From a virus, in the IMG/VR virus record IMGVR_UViG_3300027721_000052, positions 1-30,280 of that record: a stretch of 30,280 bases of DNA. One strand, written 5' to 3'. The notes under the pieces were generated by a model, which worked only from the letters and a program-made list of their open reading frames with translations, was not told the origin of the DNA and did no database searches. This document shows positions 22,236 to 29,217 of the stretch, piece after piece (the first letter of the stretch is position 1; the number at the start of each line of letters is the position of its first letter). Both the position numbers and the translations under genes were made by a program.

Positions 22236-22949
22236 ATGAGCAAAGAGTTAGTGAACTACGAAGAACTGCTGGCAGGAATGGCCAAAGCCGCGACCGCGGT
22301 GGAGCGCCCCAGCGGTCGCAGCATCAGCACCAAAGCCGGGATCCTTGCCTACAACGGAGTCCCCTGTCCTGGCAACAAGCTTGACGTTATTGTCGTAGCC
22401 TCAGTGTGGTCAAACACTCTGTACCTTGACAAGTTTGACCCCAACAACCTCTCCAGCCCTGTGTGCTTCGCGTACAGCCCCGACGGCGAAAACATGAAGC
22501 CTCACCCCGCCAGTTCACAGCCCCAGCACGACGACTGTGACACCTGCCCAATGAACAAGTGGGGCAGCGACCCCAACGGGGGCCGAGGCAAAGCCTGCAA
22601 GAACGGGCGGAGCCTTGCGTTGATTCCTGCTGATAGCCAAGACCCGGCTACTGCGGAGATCGCTATACTGAAGCCGCCGGTAACGAGTGTGAACAACTGG
22701 CAGATGTTTGTGCAGAAGTGCGCTGCTGTCTACAACCGACCCCCGCTGGCAGTGATCTGCCAAGTCGGTACGGTGCCGGACGCTAAATCACAGTACAAGG
22801 TGACCTTCACCGACGTAGGGGCCGTAGATAATTCCCTGATCAAAGGGCTTATTGACCGCCAGGAATCCGCTATGGATGCGTGTATGAAGATATACGAAGC
22901 CAGCGAGCCTACCGCCCCAGAAACTGCCGGTAAGAAAGCCAAGCACTGA
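22236..22949 (+). CDS. Conserved phage replication protein, possible ssDNA-binding type
   Basis: A 237-residue protein with ribosome site AGAGGAAG. The pattern is ordered throughout: LDVIVVASVWSNTLYLDKFD (about 49-68), PVCFAYS, then CDTCPMNKWGSDPNGG and GRGKACKNGRSLALIP (about 101-132). The Cys residues at CxxC and GKAC could bind zinc or another metal. Then come PVTSVNNWQMFVQKC and VTFTDVGAVDN, beta strands typical of an OB-like or similar core. The C-terminus is charged. I recall this C..CP.N.wGS....GKaCkn pattern from many phage genomes just before the DNA polymerase, usually unnamed. A role in coating single strands is inference from position and dedicated strong promoter. Confidence 0.65.
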   Translation: MSKELVNYEELLAGMAKAATAVERPSGRSISTKAGILAYNGVPCPGNKLDVIVVASVWSNTLYLDKFDPNNLSSPVCFAYSPDGENMKPHPASSQPQHDDCDTCPMNKWGSDPNGGRGKACKNGRSLALIPADSQDPATAEIAILKPPVTSVNNWQMFVQKCAAVYNRPPLAVICQVGTVPDAKSQYKVTFTDVGAVDNSLIKGLIDRQESAMDACMKIYEASEPTAPETAGKKAKH

Positions 22950-22957
22950 GTTCCCCT

Positions 22958-22989
22958 AACGCTGCTGTCTTAAGGAGACCGGCAGCGTT
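22958..22989. terminator. Hairpin after the ssDNA-binding-like gene
   Basis: AACGCTGC (22958-22965) pairs with GCAGCGTT (22982-22989). An inner GTCT/AGAC pair leaves a TAAGG loop. Only TTCTT-like bases follow (CTTC), so on its own it is a weak terminator or a message-end stabiliser. Confidence 0.6.
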
Positions 22990-22995
22990 CTTCAA

Positions 22996-23032
22996 GGTGG
23001 GCTTGGGACATGACCCCGGCCCGCCTCTTTTT
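22996..23032 (+). terminator. Rho-independent terminator upstream of the DNA polymerase
   Basis: GGTGGGC (22996-23002) pairs with GCCCGCC (23019-23025) with one G-T pair. An inner GGG/CCC extends it, and TCTTTTT follows directly. It lies only 16 bp before the polymerase ATG, which has no promoter of its own that I can see. Confidence 0.8.
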
Positions 23033-23048
23033 ACTATAAGGACAACAT

Positions 23049-24806
23049 ATGTGGACTATAGACTTCGAAACGGAGGCCATTGTATCTGGCTCCAACAAGA
23101 TGCCCAAGCCTGTCGGGCTGGCGATCAAGCCGCCAGAAGGCGAATCTTATTACATGGCCTTCGGGCACCCAACGAACAACAACTGCACAGAAGAAGACGC
23201 TGAGCAGGAGCTGGGCCGAATTTGGCACGAAGAACTGTGCGGTCATAACATCCTTGCTTTTGATATAGAAGTAGCGCGTCAGCATTGGGGCCTCCCAGCC
23301 CGTGATCCGCTGCTAACCCACGACACCCTGTTCATGGCCTACCTTATTGACGCCAATGCTCCCGAGCTGAAGCTGAAGTGGCTGGCTGAGAACTGGCTGG
23401 GGATGCCGCCAGATGACCAGGAGGCGCTGCAACACTGGATTCTGGCCAACGTGCCGGAGTGCAGAACACTGAAGCAGACAGGGGCGTACATCTGCCGCGC
23501 ACCGGGCGACATGGTTGGTCGCTACGCCGTTAGTGACGTAGAGATGACCAAAGCCCTGTTTGACTACTGCTGGCCCAAGATAGCTGAGATGCTGGAGCCG
23601 TACGATAGGGAGCGTACCCTCGCCCCCATACTGGCCGACATACAGCATCGGGGCATTCGCATAGACCAGGAGAAGTTGGACCAATCCTACAAGCAGGCTA
23701 TGGAAAAGCTGCACGAGCTTGACAGTATGGTTCGCACTGCGCTCAATGCCCCCAACCTCAACCCCGGCAGCGACCGGGAGCTGGTGACTGCTCTGCAAGG
23801 CGCGGGCATGAAGGGATTCCTGACCACACCAACCGGAAAGCTGAGCGCCAACAAGAAGAGCCTGGAGGCAGTGCTAGAGGGCGCTCCAGAGCTGCGTGGT
23901 ATGCTGCGGAGCCGCGCCCTGTACAGCACCCTTACCGGCACCTTCATGGGGCCGTGGCTGTCTCTGTGTGCGTCTAATGGGGGGTCTATAAACCCCAGCT
24001 ATAACCAAGTGCGTAACCCGGAGGGATATGGGACTCGCACTGGTCGGTTGAGCAGTAGTCACCCCAACGGGCAGAACATACCTACAGACCAAGGTATGGA
24101 CTTCTATGGCGACCACTTCCCGGAGATGCGGGCATTCTGCCTTCCCGACCCCGGCCATGTCTGGTACAGTATAGATTTCAAGGCGCAGGAGCCAAGGGTC
24201 GCTGCTCACTTTGAAGATGGGCTGCTCATGCAGGCGTTCCAGGCTACCCCCGATCTAGACCCTTATATATTCGTAATGGACACCGTAGGGGGCGACGTGG
24301 TGCGTAAGGAGGCCAAGGTTATCTTCCTAGGTCTGCTCTACACTATGGGAGCTGCTGCGCTGGCCGAGCGTTTGGAGTGTAGCCAGGAACGGGCGACCGC
24401 TCTCCGCAATACGATACGCGCTAGTCTGCCGGACATTGTGGCTCTGGACAGATCATGCAAGCGTCGGTTTGAGCTTGGTATGCCTATCCGTACTATGGGC
24501 GGTCGTTACGTCAACTGCGAGCCCCCTTCCAATGGGCGCGTCTGGGCGTACAAGGCGCTGAACCTGCTGGTGCAGGGGAGCAGTGCTGACCAGACTAAGG
24601 AGGCTGTAATCTACGCCGCGGAGAACTTGCCCAAGGAGTGCAGACTGCTGGGCACAGTCCACGACGAAATTAACCTCAGCGGGCCTGCGGATTTAGAAGA
24701 AGTGATCTATGATGTAATGCTCGCAGCGGCGAATGCGCTGGCCTGCGATGTACCTATGGCCATCTCATTCGGAGTTGGCAAGAACTGGGCGGAGGCCTCG
24801 AAATGA
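23049..24806 (+). CDS. Family A DNA polymerase (exonuclease + polymerase), Leu762 type
   Basis: A 585-residue protein with ribosome site AAGGA. The 3'-5' exonuclease has motif I IDFETE (D5, E7), motif II HNILAFD (D72) and motif III YAVSD (Y159, D163). There is no 5' nuclease domain. Polymerase motif A is DFKAQEPR (376-383; Lys replaces the usual Ser after D-Y/F). Motif B is RKEAKVIFLGLLYTMG (419-434), and motif C is VHDE (D539, E540). Aligning R419 with R754 and K423 with K758 of E. coli Pol I puts L427 at position 762. The thumb is short, with no room for the thioredoxin-binding insert of T7 gp5. It is the replicative polymerase of the phage. Confidence 0.93.
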   Translation: MWTIDFETEAIVSGSNKMPKPVGLAIKPPEGESYYMAFGHPTNNNCTEEDAEQELGRIWHEELCGHNILAFDIEVARQHWGLPARDPLLTHDTLFMAYLIDANAPELKLKWLAENWLGMPPDDQEALQHWILANVPECRTLKQTGAYICRAPGDMVGRYAVSDVEMTKALFDYCWPKIAEMLEPYDRERTLAPILADIQHRGIRIDQEKLDQSYKQAMEKLHELDSMVRTALNAPNLNPGSDRELVTALQGAGMKGFLTTPTGKLSANKKSLEAVLEGAPELRGMLRSRALYSTLTGTFMGPWLSLCASNGGSINPSYNQVRNPEGYGTRTGRLSSSHPNGQNIPTDQGMDFYGDHFPEMRAFCLPDPGHVWYSIDFKAQEPRVAAHFEDGLLMQAFQATPDLDPYIFVMDTVGGDVVRKEAKVIFLGLLYTMGAAALAERLECSQERATALRNTIRASLPDIVALDRSCKRRFELGMPIRTMGGRYVNCEPPSNGRVWAYKALNLLVQGSSADQTKEAVIYAAENLPKECRLLGTVHDEINLSGPADLEEVIYDVMLAAANALACDVPMAISFGVGKNWAEASK

Positions 24807-25177
24807 GCTATAATAGACATTCAGAAAAAGAAGCTGCGGCGCGTCAAATGGAAGCTATGCAGAATCAAGCGCGGCAGCTCGGCCTGGGAGGGCAGACCGC
24901 AGGACTTGGCGGCTTGATGAATGAGCCCCAAATGTCTGAGATGCAGAGACAAATGGAGTTCCTACGCAGTTGCGTCGGCAGGCTGAGCAAGGCAATCTCG
25001 GATATGGAGGAACGCCTTGAGCCAGTGCTGAGCCCTGCGCCCCCAGAAACACAGCCTCTTCTTCGTGCTAGTTCAGACACTACCAGCCCGCTGAGTCACG
25101 AAATAGGGCTGGCCGCTATGGACTTAGATTCCATGCTGGATAGAGTTAATTTCCTGACTCGCAGGCTCACGATATGA
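24803..25177 (+). CDS. Hypothetical coiled-coil protein, 124 aa
   Basis: Coupled to the polymerase by ATGA. The product (MSYNRHSEKEAAARQMEAMQ...) has a Gln/Ala/Met-rich start and a Gly-rich turn. A clear coiled coil follows (MSEMQRQMEFLRSCVGRLSK and AISDMEERLEPVL, about 44-75), then a Pro/Ser linker and a C-terminal helix (LDSMLDRVNFLTRRLTI). A polymerase accessory or tetramerising factor is possible from position. No family recognised. Confidence 0.7.
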   Translation: MSYNRHSEKEAAARQMEAMQNQARQLGLGGQTAGLGGLMNEPQMSEMQRQMEFLRSCVGRLSKAISDMEERLEPVLSPAPPETQPLLRASSDTTSPLSHEIGLAAMDLDSMLDRVNFLTRRLTI

Positions 25178-25353
25178 CTCACACATACCTAAGTGATGGA
25201 GTTTACCTCAAGATAGATAAAGACTCTATATACCCTGTCATACTGACGACGGGGCACCACGATGAATCTGTCGCAGATAATGTAATTTATCTTGAGCTGA
25301 CAGCTCTTAAGGCGCTGGTTGAACTATGCCAGGAAGAGGGAGTACTTAAATGA
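25174..25353 (+). CDS. Small conserved phage protein (59 aa)
   Basis: ATG at 25174 overlaps the upstream stop, and the TGA at 25351 overlaps the next ATG (ATGA on both sides). The product starts MTHTYLSDGVYLKIDKDSIY, continues VILTTGHHDESVADNVIYLE, and ends with the helix LTALKALVELCQEEGVLK. The pattern L.DGVY......LTT........IYLE..AL..L is one I recall from a common family of 60-70-residue phage proteins near replication genes. Function unknown. Confidence 0.85.
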   Translation: MTHTYLSDGVYLKIDKDSIYPVILTTGHHDESVADNVIYLELTALKALVELCQEEGVLK

Positions 25354-25997
25354 AGCGAGCACATAGTTACTCCTCAATCAGCACATATAAGTCTTGCCCG
25401 CGCAAGTTCGAGTGGGTCTATGTTCATGGGCACAGGTCGCCCCCGAGCACAGCCACGTCAAGGGGCACAATGCTCCACGACTTACTAGAGCAGTTCTTTC
25501 GTGGCGGGGAGTACCCTGCCGGCGAGCGCACTTTGTCTCCGTGGCGTCCGTTTATGGAGGCCCTGCGCGAGCATAGCCCCAGCCCGGAGGCGAAGTACGC
25601 CGTAACGGAGACCTGGGAATCCTGCGACTACGACCACCCGGAGACATACTTCCGTGGCGCTGCTGATCTACGCTACAAGCTGGACGACACAGTCTACATT
25701 TTGGACTGGAAGAGTGGCAAGATGTACCCCGACCACCCGGCGCAGGGGAGAGCTTACATGGCCATGGAGGAAGACGCTGAGCGCTACGTTACGAAGTTTG
25801 TCTACCTTGACAACCCCGGCCTGATTTCAGAGCAGCAGTACGTCAAGGGATATCGTGATGCTGAGCGCAAGGAACTGAGTATGCTTATTGACTGCATCAA
25901 TGTTGATACAGTCTACGAGCCAACGCCAAGTCAGCAGTCGTGCCAGTGGTGCCCGCTGAGCTGGCGCAAGAACGGGGGGTGTACTCGTGCGCCGTAA
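25350..25997 (+). CDS. Cas4/RecB-like PD-(D/E)XK nuclease with probable Fe-S cluster
   Basis: A 215-residue protein, coupled by ATGA. It follows the order of the RecB/Cas4 nuclease family: YSSISTYKSCPRKFEW (C16), GTMLHDLLEQFF (H43, E47), RGAADLRYKLDD with D106, YILDWKSGK with D119 and K121, then QGRAYM (Q132, Y136). Three Cys near the end (C198, C201, C211), with C16, make the four-Cys pattern of a 4Fe-4S cluster, as in Cas4 and AddB. Such enzymes degrade DNA ends, often 5'-3' on single strands, and serve in recombination. Here it adjoins a second nuclease and a helicase, which suggests a phage recombination or host-DNA degradation module. Confidence 0.85.
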   Translation: MKRAHSYSSISTYKSCPRKFEWVYVHGHRSPPSTATSRGTMLHDLLEQFFRGGEYPAGERTLSPWRPFMEALREHSPSPEAKYAVTETWESCDYDHPETYFRGAADLRYKLDDTVYILDWKSGKMYPDHPAQGRAYMAMEEDAERYVTKFVYLDNPGLISEQQYVKGYRDAERKELSMLIDCINVDTVYEPTPSQQSCQWCPLSWRKNGGCTRAP

Positions 25998-26466
25998 AGA
26001 AACTGACATAGAGACCGCGGTCTTAAAGCAGATAGAGGACTACGTTGCGGAGATAGGGATATTCTGCGCCCCCATCAAACTGTCGGCTATTGGCCGTCGT
26101 GGCTGGCCCGACCGGCTATTCCTTTGGGAGGGGGCCAACGTCCTCTTTGTAGAGTTTAAGCGCCCAGGAGAAGAGCCTCGTAAGATGCAGCTCTACGTTC
26201 ACAGAATACTACGAAAAATGGGATTTGAGGTACAGGTACATGACGACATCGACACCGCAGTGGAATTCATCAAAGCCAGAATTCACGCCTCGACCATTGC
26301 AGATGAAGGCGATGCTCCTAGGCGTGAGAGAAGCTGGCTTCAGGCTATTTCTGAAGCCGGGCCGGGGCAAGACAGCAGTGGCCCTGAAGATATACTCGAC
26401 CCTGAAGGCACTGGATATGATAGACTGTATGCTAGTGATCGCACCCCTTCGAGTGGTTATGACTAG
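25987..26466 (+). CDS. VRR-NUC domain nuclease
   Basis: GTG start at 25987, overlapping the upstream gene by 11 bp; 159 residues. Residues 5-100 are a VRR-NUC fold: ETDIETAVLKQIEDY (E9), GRRGWPDRLFL (G39, P41, D42), VLFVEFKRPG (E56, K58), QLYVHRILRKMGFEVQVHDD (Q68 onwards). These residues bind metal and cut branched or nicked DNA. After about residue 100 the sequence loses this character (rich in Asp, Ser, Gly, Pro, Arg). It also overlaps the helicase gene by 227 bp in another frame, so the last 60 residues may not be under selection. Usual stand-alone domains end near residue 100. Confidence 0.85.
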   Translation: MRRKETDIETAVLKQIEDYVAEIGIFCAPIKLSAIGRRGWPDRLFLWEGANVLFVEFKRPGEEPRKMQLYVHRILRKMGFEVQVHDDIDTAVEFIKARIHASTIADEGDAPRRERSWLQAISEAGPGQDSSGPEDILDPEGTGYDRLYASDRTPSSGYD

Positions 26467-27694
26467 CTGGCCCCAAGAAATTGAGCGCTGGAAGGATTTT
26501 GAGCACCTGACCTACACCCTCGTGCATGGAGGCCAGGAGGCTCGGCGCAAGGCGCTCAAATCTGAGCGGGATGTGTACCTCATGAATGCTGAGGGGCTGA
26601 TCGGCAGCGAGTTCAAGCCGATCTGCCGCAATCCCACGAGCAAGCGAAAAGTATACGACCCGAACCCATACGCAGTCCAGTGGTTTGAGGGCAAGAGAGT
26701 AATGCTGGTCTGTGACGAAAGCACCATGTTCAAGAACCCAACTGCTCTTAGATCGATTTCGTTAAAACAATACTTGCCCCTGACCAACAGACGCTGCGTT
26801 ATGACTGGCACCCCCAGACCTGGCAAACTGGAGAACCTGTTCTTCCAAGCCTACATCACGGACTTTGGTAAGGATTTGGGCCGTTTTATCACGCACTTCA
26901 GAAACAAGTATATGTATCCAAACCCTGACGGATTTGGGTATCATGAAAGAGCCGGGGCAAACGAGGCAGTGGCTGGAATCATGGCCCCCACGACCATAGT
27001 GTCTGAAGGCGATGACGATATGCCTACGATGGTAGTCCCCATCTGGGTTCCCATGCCACCACAACTGAAGGAGATGTACAATGAGCTCAAGCGCGAGTTC
27101 CTTTTGGCGCTCGGCGACGCTACAGTCCTCGCACCCAACGCGGGAGTGCTCTGGGGCAAGCTGCGTCAATTTGCACAAGGGGCGATCTTTGACACAGAGG
27201 AAGGACTCGGCAACTACCTCCCAGTCCACGAAGGAAAACTCGACGCCCTTGAAGGAATCCTAGAGGAGCTAGACGAGGAGCCTGCTTTTTGTCTGTACGC
27301 ATACAGGCACGACTATGAGCGCATAGAGGCTCGACTGGGGCGCTCCATACCCCGTATCGGGGGCGGCGTCAGCGCCGGACAGGGGGCAGCTCATTGCCGA
27401 ATGTTCAGTGCTGGCCAGATACCCCTGCTGCTCGGGCACCCAGCCTCCGTAGCGCGGGGCATTGACGGTCTGCAGAACAACTGCCGGAACGTCATCTGGT
27501 TTGGCAACACCCCCTCCTGGGAAGAATACTATCAGGCCAATCTGCGCATCGCCCGGCATGGCACGAAGGCCGAAAGTGTGACCATCTACCAAATCATGCT
27601 GGACTGCTCAGTGGAGCGAGCCATACTGGAGAAGTGCCAAAGTAAGGAGATGGGAGAAGGAGACTTTTTGGCATTACTACGGTCTTCCCTATAA
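26240..27694 (+). CDS. SNF2/DEAD-like superfamily 2 helicase
   Basis: I chose the ATG at 26240 (MTTSTPQWNSSKPEFTPRPL..., 484 aa), with GAGG nine bases upstream, over a TTG 15 bp earlier. The first lobe has PRPLQMKAM (Q-motif-like), LKPGRGKTA (Walker A, about 38-46), VIAPLRVVMTSW (Ia), LVCDEST (motif II, D159, E160) and VMTGTPRPG (III). The second lobe has SVARGIDGLQ (V) and QANLRIARHGT (VI, equal to the usual Q..R..R.GQ). It should move on or remodel DNA with ATP. It starts inside the VRR-NUC gene, so the two proteins are probably made together and may act together. Confidence 0.85.
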   Translation: MTTSTPQWNSSKPEFTPRPLQMKAMLLGVREAGFRLFLKPGRGKTAVALKIYSTLKALDMIDCMLVIAPLRVVMTSWPQEIERWKDFEHLTYTLVHGGQEARRKALKSERDVYLMNAEGLIGSEFKPICRNPTSKRKVYDPNPYAVQWFEGKRVMLVCDESTMFKNPTALRSISLKQYLPLTNRRCVMTGTPRPGKLENLFFQAYITDFGKDLGRFITHFRNKYMYPNPDGFGYHERAGANEAVAGIMAPTTIVSEGDDDMPTMVVPIWVPMPPQLKEMYNELKREFLLALGDATVLAPNAGVLWGKLRQFAQGAIFDTEEGLGNYLPVHEGKLDALEGILEELDEEPAFCLYAYRHDYERIEARLGRSIPRIGGGVSAGQGAAHCRMFSAGQIPLLLGHPASVARGIDGLQNNCRNVIWFGNTPSWEEYYQANLRIARHGTKAESVTIYQIMLDCSVERAILEKCQSKEMGEGDFLALLRSSL

Positions 27695-27725
27695 CAAAAG
27701 AGTATAACAGGATGAAAAATAGTTG

Positions 27726-27754
27726 TTGTTTTCTATGCTGGAGAGTGTTAGTAT
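27726..27754 (+). promoter_or_regulatory. Sigma-70-like promoter for the repeat-containing protein
   Basis: -35 TTGTTT (27726-27731), 17-bp spacer, extended -10 TGT-TAGTAT (27749-27754). The AGCTCT after the -10, and AGAGGAA before the ATG, match the promoter at 22.2 kb. A small CTGCC/GGCAG hairpin lies in the leader. Confidence 0.6.
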
Positions 27755-27800
27755 AGCTCTACGCTGCCAAAGGGGCAGTCCAACCACAAGAGGAAAGAAA

Positions 27801-28388
27801 ATGCAAATTGATACAGTACTGAGTGACGCGGCTGTAGGTTCCAAGTCCAAGAAAGAACGCGCTAAGCCCATCGAGATTCCGGGCAAGACCTATCCCCAGT
27901 TCAACGAAGACGGCACCAAGATGCTGGACTCTGAGGGCAAGGAAGTTTGGGGGCCGGTCAAAATGACCAAACCTAAGAAGGCCAAGGTAGTTGAGTACCA
28001 GAAGGACGAAAACGGCAACGACATCCTGGACGAGGCTGGCAACCCCATCCCCGTTAAGAAAGTCCGCGCCAAGAAGCCGGTGGAGTACCAGTTGGACGAA
28101 GCTGGCAACCAGATCCTGGACGAGGCTGGCAACCCCATCCCCGTTAAGAAGGCTCGTGGTCCGGTTGTCAATCGTGTGCCCAGCCAGGAGAGCGCTGTCA
28201 TCCAGGTTACCGAAGAGCAAGCTGTCAAAATCGCAAAGTATACCGGCGCTCGTGGCCAGTATGCAGCGATGCTGCGTGGCGGCATGACCATCGGTGAGTA
28301 CCTGCAAGAAGGTGGCGATCGTGGCTTCCTGCGCTTCTATGTCAAAGACGGTGCCTGCACTATTGACGTAGCAACCCCTTCAGCGTAA
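27801..28388 (+). CDS. Repeat-containing protein of unknown function, probably abundant
   Basis: The ATG at 27801 (MQIDTVLSDAAVGSKSKKER..., 195 aa) follows AGAGGAAAG; the frame upstream lies in promoter sequence. Residues 1-60 are Lys-rich. Residues about 65-118 contain two copies of a Pro/Lys/Asn unit with ILDEAGNPIPVKK. The C-terminal 70 residues are an ordered domain (VIQVTEEQAVKIAKYTGARG, MLRGGMTIGEYLQEGG, FLRFYVKDGACTIDV). Its own promoter and terminator suggest high expression, as for DNA-binding or host-shutoff proteins. The C-terminal domain looks like a nucleic-acid-binding or small regulatory fold, but I do not recognise it. Confidence 0.75.
   Translation: MQIDTVLSDAAVGSKSKKERAKPIEIPGKTYPQFNEDGTKMLDSEGKEVWGPVKMTKPKKAKVVEYQKDENGNDILDEAGNPIPVKKVRAKKPVEYQLDEAGNQILDEAGNPIPVKKARGPVVNRVPSQESAVIQVTEEQAVKIAKYTGARGQYAAMLRGGMTIGEYLQEGGDRGFLRFYVKDGACTIDVATPSA
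27992..28150 (+). repeat. 90-bp-period direct repeat in the coding region
   Basis: 38 bases are identical at 28023-28060 and 28113-28150, and weaker matches extend the unit back to 27992 and 28082. The period of 90 bp keeps the frame (30 residues). The near-perfect identity suggests recent duplication. Confidence 0.9.
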
Positions 28389-28405
28389 CTCAACACGTTG
28401 TACCA

Positions 28406-28435
28406 GTGACCCGCTCCGGCGGGTCACTTCATTTT
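28406..28435 (+). terminator. Rho-independent terminator after the repeat protein
   Basis: A perfect 9-bp stem, GTGACCCGC / GCGGGTCAC with loop TCCG, is followed by TTCATTTT. It lies 17 bp after the stop codon and 15 bp before the glycosyltransferase-like ATG. Confidence 0.9.
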
Positions 28436-28449
28436 CGGAGACTGAATCA

Positions 28450-29217
28450 ATGAGAATAGTGATCATTACACGCGGGCGAGTAGGCAATCTCCACACACTG
28501 AAAAGCATCCCCTGGGAGTGGCAGAACAGCACCGTCATACTTTGCCCAGAGAGCGAAGTAGAACAGCACGAGCGGCTGCACCCCGACATACTGGTGATGC
28601 CAGAGGGGCCAGAAACTCTCAACTACAGCCAGAAGTTCCACAATATAGTCAACGGCAAGTATCCCGAGCTTGGGCGCAGAATACTGATTATGGACGACGA
28701 CCTCCGCTTCTCTAAGCGGGAGGGCAAGTCACTAGTTTCCGCCACGCCCGCAGACATCAATCTGGGCCTTCTCAAGCTAGAATCAATGCTGTGGGATTAC
28801 CCGCTTGTCGGTCTGCATCCAAGGGCCATGGGAAACAACGCCCCGGAGGGGATCAAAGAATGCACCCGCATCAACGCGATGCAGGGGGTAGCTCTTGACA
28901 AGATTAACCCCGTCAAGCTAGACCACTGGCCCATCCTGGCAGACATGGTGCTGAACCTTTGGCTCCTGACCAGCGGCTGCAAGACCGCCATCTGGTGCGA
29001 CTTATTTTGGGATCAAGTTGGCGCATCCAACGCCCCCGGAGGGTGCAGTCTGCACCGCACCGCCGAGCAGCAGGCCGAGGCTGTCCTGGGGCTGAAGGCC
29101 ATGTTCCCTGAGTACGTTACCGTCAAGGAAAAGGAAGTAAAGAAGGGCTGGTTCGGGGGCAAGCGACTCGATTTCGTAGTACAGTGGAAGCGGGCATACG
29201 AGGGCAGTAAAGTATGA
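28450..29217 (+). CDS. GT-A-fold glycosyltransferase candidate of the DNA-modification cluster
   Basis: A 255-residue protein, ribosome site CGGAG. It starts MRIVIITRGRVGNLHTLKSI, a Rossmann-type first strand with the RGR..N..TL pattern. It then has TVILCPESEVEQH (about 28-40) and LIMDDDLRFSKRE (about 79-91), whose DDD is the DxD metal/nucleotide-sugar site of GT-A enzymes. Later parts (VGLHPRAMG, INAMQGVALDKINP, HWPILADMVLNLWLLTSG, then GGCSLHRTAEQQAEA) form the acceptor half. This resembles the TET-associated glycosyltransferase type described in phages that modify bases. It is coupled by ATGA to the transferase gene that follows. The sugar donor and target base cannot be told; a protein or lipid target is the alternative. 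Confidence 0.65.
   Translation: MRIVIITRGRVGNLHTLKSIPWEWQNSTVILCPESEVEQHERLHPDILVMPEGPETLNYSQKFHNIVNGKYPELGRRILIMDDDLRFSKREGKSLVSATPADINLGLLKLESMLWDYPLVGLHPRAMGNNAPEGIKECTRINAMQGVALDKINPVKLDHWPILADMVLNLWLLTSGCKTAIWCDLFWDQVGASNAPGGCSLHRTAEQQAEAVLGLKAMFPEYVTVKEKEVKKGWFGGKRLDFVVQWKRAYEGSKV

Noticed and set aside
24803-24840. TATAAT at 24831, just inside the gene after the polymerase
   Set aside because: No -35 at 16-19 bp distance; it is coding sequence for Tyr-Asn.
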